Below are positions 49,730 through 57,192 of a DNA stretch of 57,192 bases, one piece after another. The number at the start of each line of letters is the position of its first letter. Position 1 is the first letter of the stretch. The position numbers and the translations under genes were made by a program. The notes under the pieces were generated by a model. That model was not told the origin of the DNA, did no database searches, and saw only the letters and a program-made list of their open reading frames with translations. Origin of the DNA: a virus; IMG/VR virus record IMGVR_UViG_3300028025_001682, positions 1 through 57,192 of that record, one strand, 5' to 3'.

Positions 49730-52675
49730 ATGGCAACATTGAATTCACCAGGCGTACAAGTAAGCGTTATTGACGAGAGTTTTTACACTCCGTCAGCCCC
49801 CGGCACGGTGCCGATGCTATTTGTAGCCACACAAGAAGATAAAACAAACCCAAGCGGAACAACAGCTTTGGGTACCACAGCCGCTAATGCAGGTAAAGTA
49901 TGGTTAATCACAAGTCAACGTGATCTAACAGATACATTCGGAACACCTTTGTTCTACACTGACAGCAGTGGCAATCCATTACACGGTAATGAATTAAACG
50001 AATATGGCTTACAAGCTGCCTATAGTGCATTAGGTGTAAGCTCACGTGCATACATAGTACGTGCAGACATGGACCTAGCTGCGTTAACACCGACTAGTAC
50101 AGAACCAGTAGGCGCACCAGTTAGCGGAACATATTGGGTAGATACTGCATCGTCAGTATTTGGTGTCAAAGAGTGGAATGCAACTACACAGAAATTTACT
50201 GCTAAGACTCCTATTGTTTTAGATGATAATTCACAGGCAGCTAACTTTGACGGAAGTGCCCCTGCAGCCAGTGTTGGTCAGATTGGTGATTATTGCATGG
50301 TTGTAACCAGCAACAATACAAATCAGTTATACTACAAGAGATCAAATAACACTTGGACAGCAGTAGCTGATGGTTTTGATAGCGGTAAACAAGTTGCAAT
50401 TAGTCAACACTATTCTTATCCAAACTTTAACGGTAGTACTGCTACTGGCAGCGTTTGGGTAACAACAACCACTCCTGCAAATGGTGCAAACTGGTCAATC
50501 AAATTATACAATAGTTCAAGTCAGTCTTGGACTACTGTAACTACACCGATTTATTCTAATATCCCTAGTGCTAACTATGCATTAGATGCTACAGGCGGCG
50601 GTAAAAATATTCCAGTAGGATCGTTATTCATTGAATCTAACTACGATCACAGTGTTACTGAATCTGCTAGTTTTAAAGTTTGGAGAAAAGCTGTAACAGG
50701 TGTTACAACAATCACTGGATCAGCTAGTGGTAACATTGCAAATCCTTCAACAGATTATAAATTTGTTGTAAGAGAAACAACATTATCTGGTACTTGGAGT
50801 AGCACACAAACTGTAACTGTTAACACCTTAAATACCGGACTAAAATTAGGATCATTAATTCCAGCAGCTCTTTCAGCGGCAGGTTTAACTTACCTAAGCG
50901 CAACCTGGGATAACACTACAAACGTGTTATCTATCACACACTCTGGTGGTGGCGCTTTTGAGTTATACGACGATACTAATACCCCATTAGGAAACTTCTT
51001 TGCCCTAGGGTCAACTGCAAATCTATATTCAACACCTACCAATGATTTTGTCTTTGGCACAACACAATTCAACTATATTGCTACTGCTTGGAAGTCATTA
51101 GTCTATGAAGCAACTCCAACTGCTCCATATACAGTTCCTGCAGACGGAGCATTATGGTACAACAGTGTTGTCGATGAAGTGGATGTTATGTATCACAACG
51201 GTACAACATGGGTTGGCTATAGCAACTCATTCCCTAACGCTGATCCAGCTGGTCCAATCATTAGTGCCACAGAGCCTGACAAAACTACAGGACAATCTGA
51301 TGGTTCAGCACTAGTCACGGGCGATATCTGGGTTGACACTAGTGATATCGATCAGTATGGTAGAAACATTTATGTTTACAGCGGTACTGAGTGGGTCAAA
51401 CAAGATGTAACAGATCAATCAACACCAGATGGATGGTTGTTTGCCGATGCACGTTGGGCAGAGCAAGGTTCTAGCTCTACACCATCTAGCATTTCAAGAT
51501 TGTTAGGCAGTAACAACCTAGATCCAGATGCACCAGATCCAGCATTGTATCCAAAAGGTATGCGTCTATGGAACACACGCCGTAGCGGATTCAACGTTAA
51601 GAGATATGTTTCTGGTTACATCGATGTTACTGAAACAAACCCTCGACTTAACAATGCTAGCATGTCTTCATATGCAGCTGATCGCTGGGTATCACAGAAT
51701 GCTGTAGCCGCTGACGGTGGTCCGCAGTTTGGTAGACTAAGTCAACGAGCACAAGTAATTGAGGCTATGAAATCTCTAATTGATACTAATCAAAGTATCC
51801 GTGATAATGACACGCTAGGATTTAATTTGCTAGCAACTCCTGGTTATCCTGAAGTTATTCAGAACATGATTGGATTGAACACTGATCGCGGTATTACTGC
51901 GTTTGTTGTAGGTGATACACCATTCCGCTTAGAGCCAACTGGCACTGCGTTGAATGCTTGGGGTTTAAACACTGCTGGTGCATTAGACAACGGTGATGCA
52001 GGTGCTACAAGCTATGACGAATACATGGCCATGTACTACCCAAGTGGCTATGCTACTGACAACACAGGCAACAAGATTGTTGTTCCACCAAGTCACATGA
52101 TGTTGCGTACAATCATTAACAGTGATGCTAAGAGCTACCCATGGTTTGCTCCAGCAGGAACACGTCGTGGTGGTGTTGACAATGCAACTAGTGTTGGTTA
52201 TATCAATGCTGAAGGCGAGTTCAAGACTACTGCATTGCCACAAGGTCTACGTGACGTACTTGACGATGTTAAGATTAACCCAATTGCTACACTAACTGGT
52301 GTTGGCGTATTGGCCTATGGTCAGCGTACTCGTGCTAGAAATGCCAGCGCACTAGATAGAATTAACGTAGCACGTTTAGTTTGCTATCTACGTAAACAAC
52401 TAGATGTTCTTGCAAGACCATTCTTGTTTGAACCTAACGATGCTCAGACACGTCGCGAAATTAAAGCAGCAGCCGAAAGTCTAATGCTTGAGTTAGTAGG
52501 ACAAAGAGCACTATATGATTATGTTGTAGTCTGCGATGAGACAAACAACACTCCTTCTAGAATTGACAGAAATGAGTTGTATGTTGACATTGCCATTGAG
52601 CCAGTAAAAGCTATTGAATACATTTATATTCCACTACGCTTGAAAAATACTGGTGACATTGCAGCCGGACTATAA
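49730..52675 (+). CDS. 18: gp18 contractile tail sheath protein
   Basis: This is the contractile sheath subunit of 981 residues, well above the 659 of T4 gp18. The N-terminus (MATLNSPGVQVSVIDESFYT) and the C-terminal third (NLDPDAPDPALYPKGMRLWN, GVGVLAYGQRTRA, LARPFLFEPNDAQTRREIKA) are typical of sheath proteins. The middle (about 120-560) contains insertions with W-rich beta modules (SGTYWVDTA near 130, GSVWVTTTTP near 240, GALWYNS near 472, GDIWVDTSD near 530), each followed by a Y/F-x-G-x-x-W strand. These are likely surface-exposed domains on the tail. The gene sits in the canonical 18-19 order. Confidence 0.97.
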   Translation: MATLNSPGVQVSVIDESFYTPSAPGTVPMLFVATQEDKTNPSGTTALGTTAANAGKVWLITSQRDLTDTFGTPLFYTDSSGNPLHGNELNEYGLQAAYSALGVSSRAYIVRADMDLAALTPTSTEPVGAPVSGTYWVDTASSVFGVKEWNATTQKFTAKTPIVLDDNSQAANFDGSAPAASVGQIGDYCMVVTSNNTNQLYYKRSNNTWTAVADGFDSGKQVAISQHYSYPNFNGSTATGSVWVTTTTPANGANWSIKLYNSSSQSWTTVTTPIYSNIPSANYALDATGGGKNIPVGSLFIESNYDHSVTESASFKVWRKAVTGVTTITGSASGNIANPSTDYKFVVRETTLSGTWSSTQTVTVNTLNTGLKLGSLIPAALSAAGLTYLSATWDNTTNVLSITHSGGGAFELYDDTNTPLGNFFALGSTANLYSTPTNDFVFGTTQFNYIATAWKSLVYEATPTAPYTVPADGALWYNSVVDEVDVMYHNGTTWVGYSNSFPNADPAGPIISATEPDKTTGQSDGSALVTGDIWVDTSDIDQYGRNIYVYSGTEWVKQDVTDQSTPDGWLFADARWAEQGSSSTPSSISRLLGSNNLDPDAPDPALYPKGMRLWNTRRSGFNVKRYVSGYIDVTETNPRLNNASMSSYAADRWVSQNAVAADGGPQFGRLSQRAQVIEAMKSLIDTNQSIRDNDTLGFNLLATPGYPEVIQNMIGLNTDRGITAFVVGDTPFRLEPTGTALNAWGLNTAGALDNGDAGATSYDEYMAMYYPSGYATDNTGNKIVVPPSHMMLRTIINSDAKSYPWFAPAGTRRGGVDNATSVGYINAEGEFKTTALPQGLRDVLDDVKINPIATLTGVGVLAYGQRTRARNASALDRINVARLVCYLRKQLDVLARPFLFEPNDAQTRREIKAAAESLMLELVGQRALYDYVVVCDETNNTPSRIDRNELYVDIAIEPVKAIEYIYIPLRLKNTGDIAAGL

Positions 52676-52677
52676 TA

Positions 52678-52685
52678 GGTAAATA
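52678..52685 (+). promoter_or_regulatory. Late promoter box GGTAAATA for tail tube gp19
   Basis: TAAATA lies 21 nt upstream of ATG 52707, with an AAGGAG ribosome-binding site between them. Confidence 0.6.
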
Positions 52686-52706
52686 CAAAGAATAAGGAGC
52701 ATTTAT

Positions 52707-53357
52707 ATGCCAATCGCAAGTTTATCAAGATTTACAGTACCTATTAGTGGAAGTCAGGCTTCCACTACACAGGGTCTGTTGATGCCAAAACTAAAGTACC
52801 GCTTCCGTGTTACTTTAGACAGTTTTGGTGTTCCAGGGCAACCTACAACTGAACTAACTAAACAGGTAATGAACGTTAGCCGTCCTGAAGTTAGTTTTGA
52901 AGAAATCAAATTACCTGTTTACAACAGCACAGTTAAGCTATTAGGTAAGCACAATTTTGCAGATGCAAAATTAACTATCCGTGATGACGCGAGCGGTGTT
53001 GTTAGTCGCAAGGTAGGTGAGCAACTACAGAAACAATTTGACTTCTTTGAACAAAGCGGTGCTGCTAGCGGTATTGATTATAAGTTCAGAATGCGTGTTG
53101 AAATGCTTGACGGTGGTAACGGTCAATTTGAACCAGTTACACTAGAAAGTTTTGAATTCTTAGGATGCTTTATTAAGCAGGCTACTTATCAAGGCGGTGA
53201 CTACGCAGATGCAACTAACCCAATGGATATTGCACTAACTATCACTTATGATAATGCTATTCAACTAGATGCTCCAGGTGGTGCAGCCAGCGGCATTGGT
53301 ATCGACGTAGGTCGTGTAGTACGTCCGGCAGGCGCACAAGGTCTAAGTACAGGTTAA
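52707..53357 (+). CDS. 19: gp19 tail tube protein
   Basis: The 216-residue tube subunit polymerises inside the sheath. Family landmarks are LMPKLKYRFRVTLDSFG near 27-43, LTKQVMNVSRPEVSFEEIKL near 50-70, the GKHNFADAKLTIRDDASG segment at about 80-97 and SFEFLGCFIKQATYQGGDYA near 149-168. It is slightly longer than T4 gp19 (163), with a short N-terminal extension (SLSRFTVPISGSQASTTQG) and a C-terminal tail (GGAASGIGIDVGRVV). It follows gp18 directly, as in T4, and is closed by a terminator. Confidence 0.97.
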   Translation: MPIASLSRFTVPISGSQASTTQGLLMPKLKYRFRVTLDSFGVPGQPTTELTKQVMNVSRPEVSFEEIKLPVYNSTVKLLGKHNFADAKLTIRDDASGVVSRKVGEQLQKQFDFFEQSGAASGIDYKFRMRVEMLDGGNGQFEPVTLESFEFLGCFIKQATYQGGDYADATNPMDIALTITYDNAIQLDAPGGAASGIGIDVGRVVRPAGAQGLSTG

Positions 53358-53374
53358 TAGTTAAATTAACTATC

Positions 53375-53405
53375 AAAAAGCTCGGCATAAAAACCCGGGC
53401 TTTTT
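53375..53405 (+). terminator. Rho-independent terminator after gp19
   Basis: AAAAAGCTCGG pairs with CCGGGCTTTTT (11 bp with one G-U), and the T tract is part of the stem. It ends the sheath/tube transcript. Confidence 0.85.
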
Positions 53406-53410
53406 ATTTG

Positions 53411-53418
53411 GCTAAATA
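53411..53418 (+). promoter_or_regulatory. Late promoter box GCTAAATA, 5 nt from ATG
   Basis: TAAATA (53413-53418), then TTTGT and ATG 53424. The layout is the same as that upstream of gp13 (TAAATA + 5 nt + ATG), with no ribosome-binding site. Confidence 0.55.
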
Positions 53419-53423
53419 TTTGT

Positions 53424-54569
53424 ATGAGTAATGCGTTCAATAACTTTTTAGCGTCAACAGGATATACTAGTGGTTATCCTAATTTAAAAGACTACCAACA
53501 TGCTAGTCGACTTTATGTTGACGATAATTATGCATATTCTCCCAAAGTTGGTTTCCTCTACTATGTAGTATTCAATATCAATCCTAATGCTATTATAGAT
53601 CAAGAATGGAGGAATAAAAGTTCAATGGATGTTGGGCTGTTGGTTAAAAAAGTCGACCTTCCTAAATTTACCATTGCTACTGAGACATTAAATCAGTACA
53701 ATAGAAAAACAGTAGTACCTACTAAATTAACCTATACTCCAGTGGGGGTTGAGTTCCATGATGACAACATCGATATCATTAATAAACTATGGATCAACTA
53801 TTACAAACATTATTTTGCAGACAGTAGTTACGGAACAAATGGCGAAGTACCTGTAGAATTTAGAGATACTAAGTACGGTGAAACAGATTATCAATATGGT
53901 ATCTACGATAACAATGTCAAAGTTCCTTTCTTAACTTCTATAGAAATTTATAGTCTACATCAACAGAATTTTACGCAGGTAACTTTGATTAATCCTAAGA
54001 TTACAGAATGGGCACATGATAGTTTAAATCAAAGTGAAGGCAGCAAGACTATGCAGAATAGAATGCAGGTTGCCTATGAAAACGTCCTTTATGATTATGG
54101 TCAGATTGTTGCAGAAACTAATCCTCCAGGTTTTACAACAGTGTATTATGATAAGACGCCAAGTCCACTGCAGATTGCCGGCAACCCTATAAACAATCCC
54201 TACTATGTTAAAAAAGAAACAGGCTTTGATAAACCGGGCGCTCAGCGAGTGTTTGGCAAAGTAGGCGGCCAATATAATTCGCCTAACCCACTGTTAGATA
54301 TTGCTACAATCCTTGCTAAGAATTATGTAAACACTAAAGGTATTGTTCGAACCAAGGCTACAGGTTATAATATTGCCAGCGGAGCACTTGGTGCTCTAAC
54401 TAAAACATCTCCAGGAAAATATTATACACCTCCAAGCACGGAATACAATCCAGGAGTGTTCAATTTGCCAGGCGGGGTGGGTATCAACATCTTCAAAGCG
54501 TTTAATACCAGTGTTGACGGGAAGATTAGAGCAAATCCTGCCGCACTTATATTTCCTCCTAAAAGGTAA
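53424..54569 (+). CDS. Tail-tube-like structural protein (possible baseplate/tube initiator)
   Basis: This 381-residue protein has a middle domain resembling tail-tube folds (VGFLYYVVFNINPNA, then VKKVDLPKFTIATETLNQYN and LTYTPVGVEFHDDN), reminiscent of the tube-like domains of T4 gp48/gp54. A C-terminal part (about 250-381) is Gly/Pro/Asn-rich with several NPLLDIATILAKNYV-like helices. I cannot assign it confidently to gp48 or gp54. It might initiate the tube at the baseplate or be a distinct tail component. It follows the gp19 terminator under its own late box and is 2 nt from the next gene. Confidence 0.7.
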   Translation: MSNAFNNFLASTGYTSGYPNLKDYQHASRLYVDDNYAYSPKVGFLYYVVFNINPNAIIDQEWRNKSSMDVGLLVKKVDLPKFTIATETLNQYNRKTVVPTKLTYTPVGVEFHDDNIDIINKLWINYYKHYFADSSYGTNGEVPVEFRDTKYGETDYQYGIYDNNVKVPFLTSIEIYSLHQQNFTQVTLINPKITEWAHDSLNQSEGSKTMQNRMQVAYENVLYDYGQIVAETNPPGFTTVYYDKTPSPLQIAGNPINNPYYVKKETGFDKPGAQRVFGKVGGQYNSPNPLLDIATILAKNYVNTKGIVRTKATGYNIASGALGALTKTSPGKYYTPPSTEYNPGVFNLPGGVGINIFKAFNTSVDGKIRANPAALIFPPKR

Positions 54570-54571
54570 TT

Positions 54572-54940
54572 ATGAATCAAAATTATTCTAACATCCCTGT
54601 TAGTAAATCTCAAGACTCAACAGTACAAGCATTTGACTCATATATGAGTGCACCAGTTGAAATTAATTCATCTGTACTAGCCGCTATGAAGGGCTATTTT
54701 ACTAATAGAGATTTCGGCGAAGTAGCCGCAGAATCTATTGCTGTTACAATTATTAGACAGGCCAAACAAGACGGCTATAATCCTATGCAAATTTTAGATA
54801 CACTAAAAGGATTAGACAACGTACAGTTATCTGGACTAGTTTCTGAGATACTAAATTACAATAGATTTAAAAGTAGCAGTCTAGGTTACGCTGAAAAATT
54901 CCAAACACATCCTGAAATTCAAAGAAACATTGTAGCATGA
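54572..54940 (+). CDS. Conserved hypothetical protein upstream of gp4
   Basis: This 122-residue mainly helical protein has the segments FDSYMSAPVEINSSVLAAMK and AVTIIRQAKQDGYNPMQILD at about 25-45 and 68-87, ending with FQTHPEIQRNIVA. I recognise this as a type commonly found next to gp4 or tail-tube genes in aquatic T4-like phages, but its function is unknown. It overlaps gp4 by ATGA (54937), so expression is probably coupled. A role in tail or head completion is possible from context. Confidence 0.75.
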   Translation: MNQNYSNIPVSKSQDSTVQAFDSYMSAPVEINSSVLAAMKGYFTNRDFGEVAAESIAVTIIRQAKQDGYNPMQILDTLKGLDNVQLSGLVSEILNYNRFKSSSLGYAEKFQTHPEIQRNIVA

Positions 54941-55383
54941 GCTTAAAGTTTAGTCAGGGTGTTTATAAAATAAAAAATCCCGAAAAATATATAGGACAAG
55001 GTGCTCCTAGGTATAGAAGTTCTTGGGAATTCACATTTATGACTTTCTGCGATAACAATCCTAGCATACAGCAGTGGGCCAGTGAAAGTGTAAAGATACC
55101 TTATAGAGATCCATTAACTGGCAAGCATACAATATACGTTCCTGATTTCTTAATTTCTTATGTCGATAAGAATATGAAAAAGCACGTTGAGATTGTAGAA
55201 ATAAAACCTGCTAATCAAACCCTAAAAGAACGTGTGGGTAAAAACCCCTACAATCAAGCACAGTTTATTAAGAATCAAGCCAAATGGTCAGCAGCCGCAG
55301 ATTGGTGCAGTCAGCAGGGCATTAAGTTTAGGATTGTCAACGAAAGCGATATTTTCCAGAATGGTGGAAAACGGAATAAGTAA
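54937..55383 (+). CDS. 4: gp4 head completion protein
   Basis: This 148-residue protein (T4 gp4/gp50 type) is close to the T4 length. It begins SLKFSQGVYKIKNPEKYIGQ and contains RYRSSWEFTFM with E30, PDFLISYVDK with D69 and VEIVEIKPAN with E87 and K89, which together form a PD-(D/E)xK nuclease core resembling TnsA-like enzymes. In T4 it is needed to finish packaged heads before tail joining and probably trims or caps DNA ends. It is coupled to the preceding gene by ATGA and followed by gp16, 4 nt away, as part of the packaging gene set. Confidence 0.95.
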   Translation: MSLKFSQGVYKIKNPEKYIGQGAPRYRSSWEFTFMTFCDNNPSIQQWASESVKIPYRDPLTGKHTIYVPDFLISYVDKNMKKHVEIVEIKPANQTLKERVGKNPYNQAQFIKNQAKWSAAADWCSQQGIKFRIVNESDIFQNGGKRNK

Positions 55384-55387
55384 AAAT

Positions 55388-55867
55388 ATGACAAAAAAGT
55401 TAGAAGAACTCTTAAACATAGAACCAGCTGAGCCTGTTATTCAAGCAGAAGCAGTTGATGTAAGTCCAGTGCCTACAATTAATCTAGAAGAAAAGTTAGA
55501 AGAATTTGATAAGATTGCAGCCGCGTTACCTCGTGTAAAAGGGCTGGGAGATATCAGTGATGCAGAGCTAGATGCACTTGCAGACAAAGCTGAAAAAGCC
55601 TACGATGACTTAATGGACCTAGGAATGAACGTAGAAGCACGCTACGGTTCTCGTATGTTTGAAGTAGCCGCACAGATGATGAATGCCGCTATCACAGCTA
55701 AAACTAACAAAATCGATAAGAAGTTAAAGATGGTTGATTTACAGCTTAAGAAGCTGGCCATAGACAAAAAACACGGTGAAGGTAGCGGAAATACCGTTGA
55801 GGGCGAAGGATATATTATTACAGATCGTAATAGCATCCTGGAGAAACTAAAGAATCTTAATAAATAA
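55388..55867 (+). CDS. 16: gp16 terminase small subunit
   Basis: The 159-residue protein matches the gp16 type (T4: 164 aa): an acidic N-terminus with INLEEKLEEFDKIAAALPRV, a central coiled-coil helix pair (about 60-120; AYDDLMDLGMNVEARYGSRM) typical of the oligomerising domain, and a C-terminal KLKMVDLQLKKLAIDKKHGE helix. In T4, gp16 regulates gp17 packaging and DNA recognition. ATG 55388 was chosen because upstream in-frame codons lie inside gp4 and encode unrelated sequence. Its last codons overlap the TAAATA box of the following gene. The large subunit gp17 is not in the window. Confidence 0.93.
   Translation: MTKKLEELLNIEPAEPVIQAEAVDVSPVPTINLEEKLEEFDKIAAALPRVKGLGDISDAELDALADKAEKAYDDLMDLGMNVEARYGSRMFEVAAQMMNAAITAKTNKIDKKLKMVDLQLKKLAIDKKHGEGSGNTVEGEGYIITDRNSILEKLKNLNK
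55861..55866 (+). promoter_or_regulatory. Late promoter box AATAAATA (core TAAATA)
   Basis: This TAAATA core overlaps the gp16 stop codon and lies 7 nt from ATG 55874, giving a near-leaderless transcript for the gene at 55874. Confidence 0.5.
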
Positions 55868-55873
55868 TACACT

Positions 55874-56461
55874 ATGAAATCATTCAAAGAACACCTAACC
55901 GAATCTAAAAAGAAGTATGACTTCCGTATCAAAATTGCCGGCGAAATGACCACTGAGCAAGAAGATACTATGAAGAGCTTACTAAGCCGTTTCACTACAG
56001 GCAATGCTCCAGCAGGATTCAAAAAATCAAAGACTCCTATTCAAGCGCTACCATTAGATTTCCCCCAAGTTAAAAATTGCGAAGTTAATATCTATGAAGT
56101 TGTATTAGACTATCCAACTACACAATTTGAACTAACAGAATATCTAAGTTCAGGTCTTGGTGTAGGTAAACAACATTTAGTAGTTCGCAGTCCTATGGAA
56201 CCTACTGAAGAATATCAAAATATTGAACCTAAAAGAGAAGGCGCTTTGTTAGCTGATCCAGATTACAAAGAAGCTCCTAATGCTCAAATGGAAGATTTTT
56301 ACGGTGACAAATACAACAGTGGATTTGTCAAAGAATTGAATGATATCTTGAAATTACAAAGACGCGAGCGTGGAGAAGAAATTCCCACAGACGGTCCTGC
56401 CAAGTTCAATACAGATGCAGAACCAGGAAACATTGGCCCTATAAGTGGCAAAGGAAAATAA
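55874..56461 (+). CDS. Hypothetical protein with prohead-protease leader (likely head-packaged)
   Basis: This 195-residue protein starts MKSFKEHLTE|S, an L-T-E|S site for gp21 cleavage after residue 10, the pattern of capsid-targeting leaders. The rest is an unrecognised mixed alpha/beta domain with YDFRIKIAGEMTTEQEDTMK at about 14-33, FPQVKNCEVNIYEVVLDYPT near 65-85 and a C-terminal segment ending in GKGK. I do not know its function. It lies between gp16 and the next leader-bearing gene, so the two might be packaged or core-associated proteins. Mass spectrometry for the N-terminus would show if residue S11 is the mature end. Confidence 0.75.
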   Translation: MKSFKEHLTESKKKYDFRIKIAGEMTTEQEDTMKSLLSRFTTGNAPAGFKKSKTPIQALPLDFPQVKNCEVNIYEVVLDYPTTQFELTEYLSSGLGVGKQHLVVRSPMEPTEEYQNIEPKREGALLADPDYKEAPNAQMEDFYGDKYNSGFVKELNDILKLQRRERGEEIPTDGPAKFNTDAEPGNIGPISGKGK

Positions 56462-56462
56462 T

Positions 56463-57122
56463 ATGCAAATGATTGACGTACTAAAAAGATTGGCAGAACT
56501 AGATGCCGACAATCCTAACATTATCAAGGAAAGTCAGCAAGTTGAAGAGTGTGGTATGATGCCAGGTATGGTTCCAGAAATGGGCATGGACATTGCTCCA
56601 GAGAAGCCATCTATGCCAGCAAGCATTAACATGTCAGCAGGCAGCGGTGATGAACTAAGCAACATGTTAGCTACTATCATGCAACTTGCAGGTCAAAACA
56701 AACCTGTATCAGCATCTCCTCCATTAGACAATGCACCACCAGCACCGGGAACACTAGAGCCAGCAGGCAGCGGAAGCCCAGCAGATACTATGCGTAGTGT
56801 TATTGACAAGTTAAATCCAATGGATGGCGATGACGAAGGCGGTGATGATGTTAACAAAGCACACGGCGACCTAGACAATGACGGTGATCACGACATGGAT
56901 GATCATGACATGGAAAAGAAAGAGCCAGTTGACGAGTATGACAACACTCCATCTGACCCTAACAAAAAGAATGAGTTCGATGCAAACCAGTTTGCACATC
57001 AAGAGAATCAGCCAGGGCAAGGCGATAGAATGGACGGAACAAGTCCAAAAGCATACGCAGATATGAACGAAGCAGTAACAGATCTATTTGCACAATACAA
57101 AAGGTTTGTCAGCGAAAACTGA
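56463..57122 (+). CDS. Acidic Met/Pro-rich protein with prohead-protease leader and EF-hand-like motif
   Basis: This 219-residue protein begins MQMIDVLKRLAELDADNPNI and reaches I-K-E|S near residue 23, a candidate gp21 site. Met/Pro/Ala-rich disordered sequence follows to about 120. An acidic segment at about 130-165 includes HGDLDNDGDHDMDDHDMEKK, a DxDNDGD EF-hand-like calcium-loop pattern. The C-terminus has a helix with AYADMNEAVTDLFAQYKRFV. ATG 56463 was chosen over an upstream in-frame start inside the previous gene because AAAGGAAAA precedes it. It looks like a prohead-associated or packaged protein that may bind divalent cations; this is inference. It is closed by a strong terminator. 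Confidence 0.75.
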   Translation: MQMIDVLKRLAELDADNPNIIKESQQVEECGMMPGMVPEMGMDIAPEKPSMPASINMSAGSGDELSNMLATIMQLAGQNKPVSASPPLDNAPPAPGTLEPAGSGSPADTMRSVIDKLNPMDGDDEGGDDVNKAHGDLDNDGDHDMDDHDMEKKEPVDEYDNTPSDPNKKNEFDANQFAHQENQPGQGDRMDGTSPKAYADMNEAVTDLFAQYKRFVSEN

Positions 57123-57140
57123 TAAGTTTTACCTTTACCA

Positions 57141-57167
57141 AATAGACCCTTCGGGGTCTATTTTTTT
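57141..57167 (+). terminator. Rho-independent terminator
   Basis: The 9-bp stem AATAGACCC/GGGTCTATT carries a UUCG loop and is followed by a T tract. It separates this unit from the late box and gene that begin at the right edge. Confidence 0.92.
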
Positions 57168-57170
57168 CAT

Positions 57171-57176
57171 TAAATA
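57171..57176 (+). promoter_or_regulatory. Late promoter core TAAATA at right edge
   Basis: TAAATA lies immediately upstream of ATG candidates at 57178 and 57182. The gene that follows continues beyond the window, plausibly gp17 or another packaging gene. Confidence 0.4.
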
Positions 57177-57192
57177 AATGCATGGCATATAC

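Noticed and set aside
55232-55387. Upstream start for gp16 inside gp4
   Set aside because: The extra 52 residues are the out-of-frame translation of gp4; ATG 55388 gives the normal gp16 length.
1-57192. Prophage or bacterial chromosome origin
   Set aside because: No integrase, attachment repeat, rRNA, tRNA or bacterial housekeeping operon was seen; gene content and order are those of a virulent T4-like phage.

Overview
The window is a continuous stretch of a T4-superfamily myovirus genome. It resembles the T4-like phages of marine and fresh water (cyanophage and pelagiphage relatives) more than coliphage T4. The evidence is a near-complete T4-type virion gene set (gp46, gp26, tape measure, gp20, gp21, gp22, gp23, gp13, gp14, gp15, gp18, gp19, gp4, gp16, and dNMP kinase gp1), AT-rich DNA, tight gene packing with ATGA or few-base junctions, terminators with UUCG loops, and a recurring TAAATA late-promoter box. 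No tRNA, rRNA, CRISPR or integrase gene was seen. The host cannot be determined from this window.

Layout. (1) 1-2560: the 3' end of the replication/recombination region, with gp46 (cut by the window edge), a small basic ORF, an Hc1 histone-like protein and a GIY-YIG protein. (2) 2561-2995: no convincing gene. It is densely self-complementary and looks like a large structured RNA with a loop pseudoknot. (3) 3000-13350: head and tail morphogenesis. This holds a Pro/Thr-rich protein with a prohead-protease site, a leftward gp26-like gene with a programmed -1 frameshift signal, the tape measure, portal, prohead core and protease, scaffold and major capsid protein. (4) 13360-15345: two paralogous 'MGRP' proteins, one with a PA14/GLEYA-like domain, each preceded by the same two-hairpin leader. 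(5) 15424-43490: a very large fibre/adhesin locus. It has a 2214-aa protein with CxRD repeats, several proteins built from a shared 'TTGALxVxGGVGI' module, two S74-chaperone fibres (the larger broken by one extra A), two tandem paralogues, a DUF4376-like fibre-assembly protein, and a three-gene enzyme cassette (U32-like/methyltransferase fusion, 2OG-Fe(II) oxygenase, DUF6065-like). (6) 43500-47860: small unknowns, a GT-A glycosyltransferase, and a leftward operon gp14-gp15-Nudix. (7) 47870-57192: gp13, dNMP kinase with a host-type promoter, a degenerate HNH protein, sheath gp18, tube gp19, a tube-like protein, gp4, gp16 and two proteins with likely capsid-targeting leaders. gp17 probably lies just downstream.

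How it fits together. Late transcription appears to start at TAAATA boxes on both strands. At several genes the box is only 5 nt from the ATG, which implies leaderless or nearly leaderless late mRNAs. The prohead protease gp21 would process gp23, the core proteins and at least three uncharacterised proteins. The frameshifted gp26 product probably acts as a tail-assembly chaperone for the tape measure encoded next to it. The best candidates for undescribed biology are the RNA at 2561-2995, the frameshift element at 4058-4141, the paired leader hairpins upstream of the MGRP genes, and the modification cassette inside the fibre locus.
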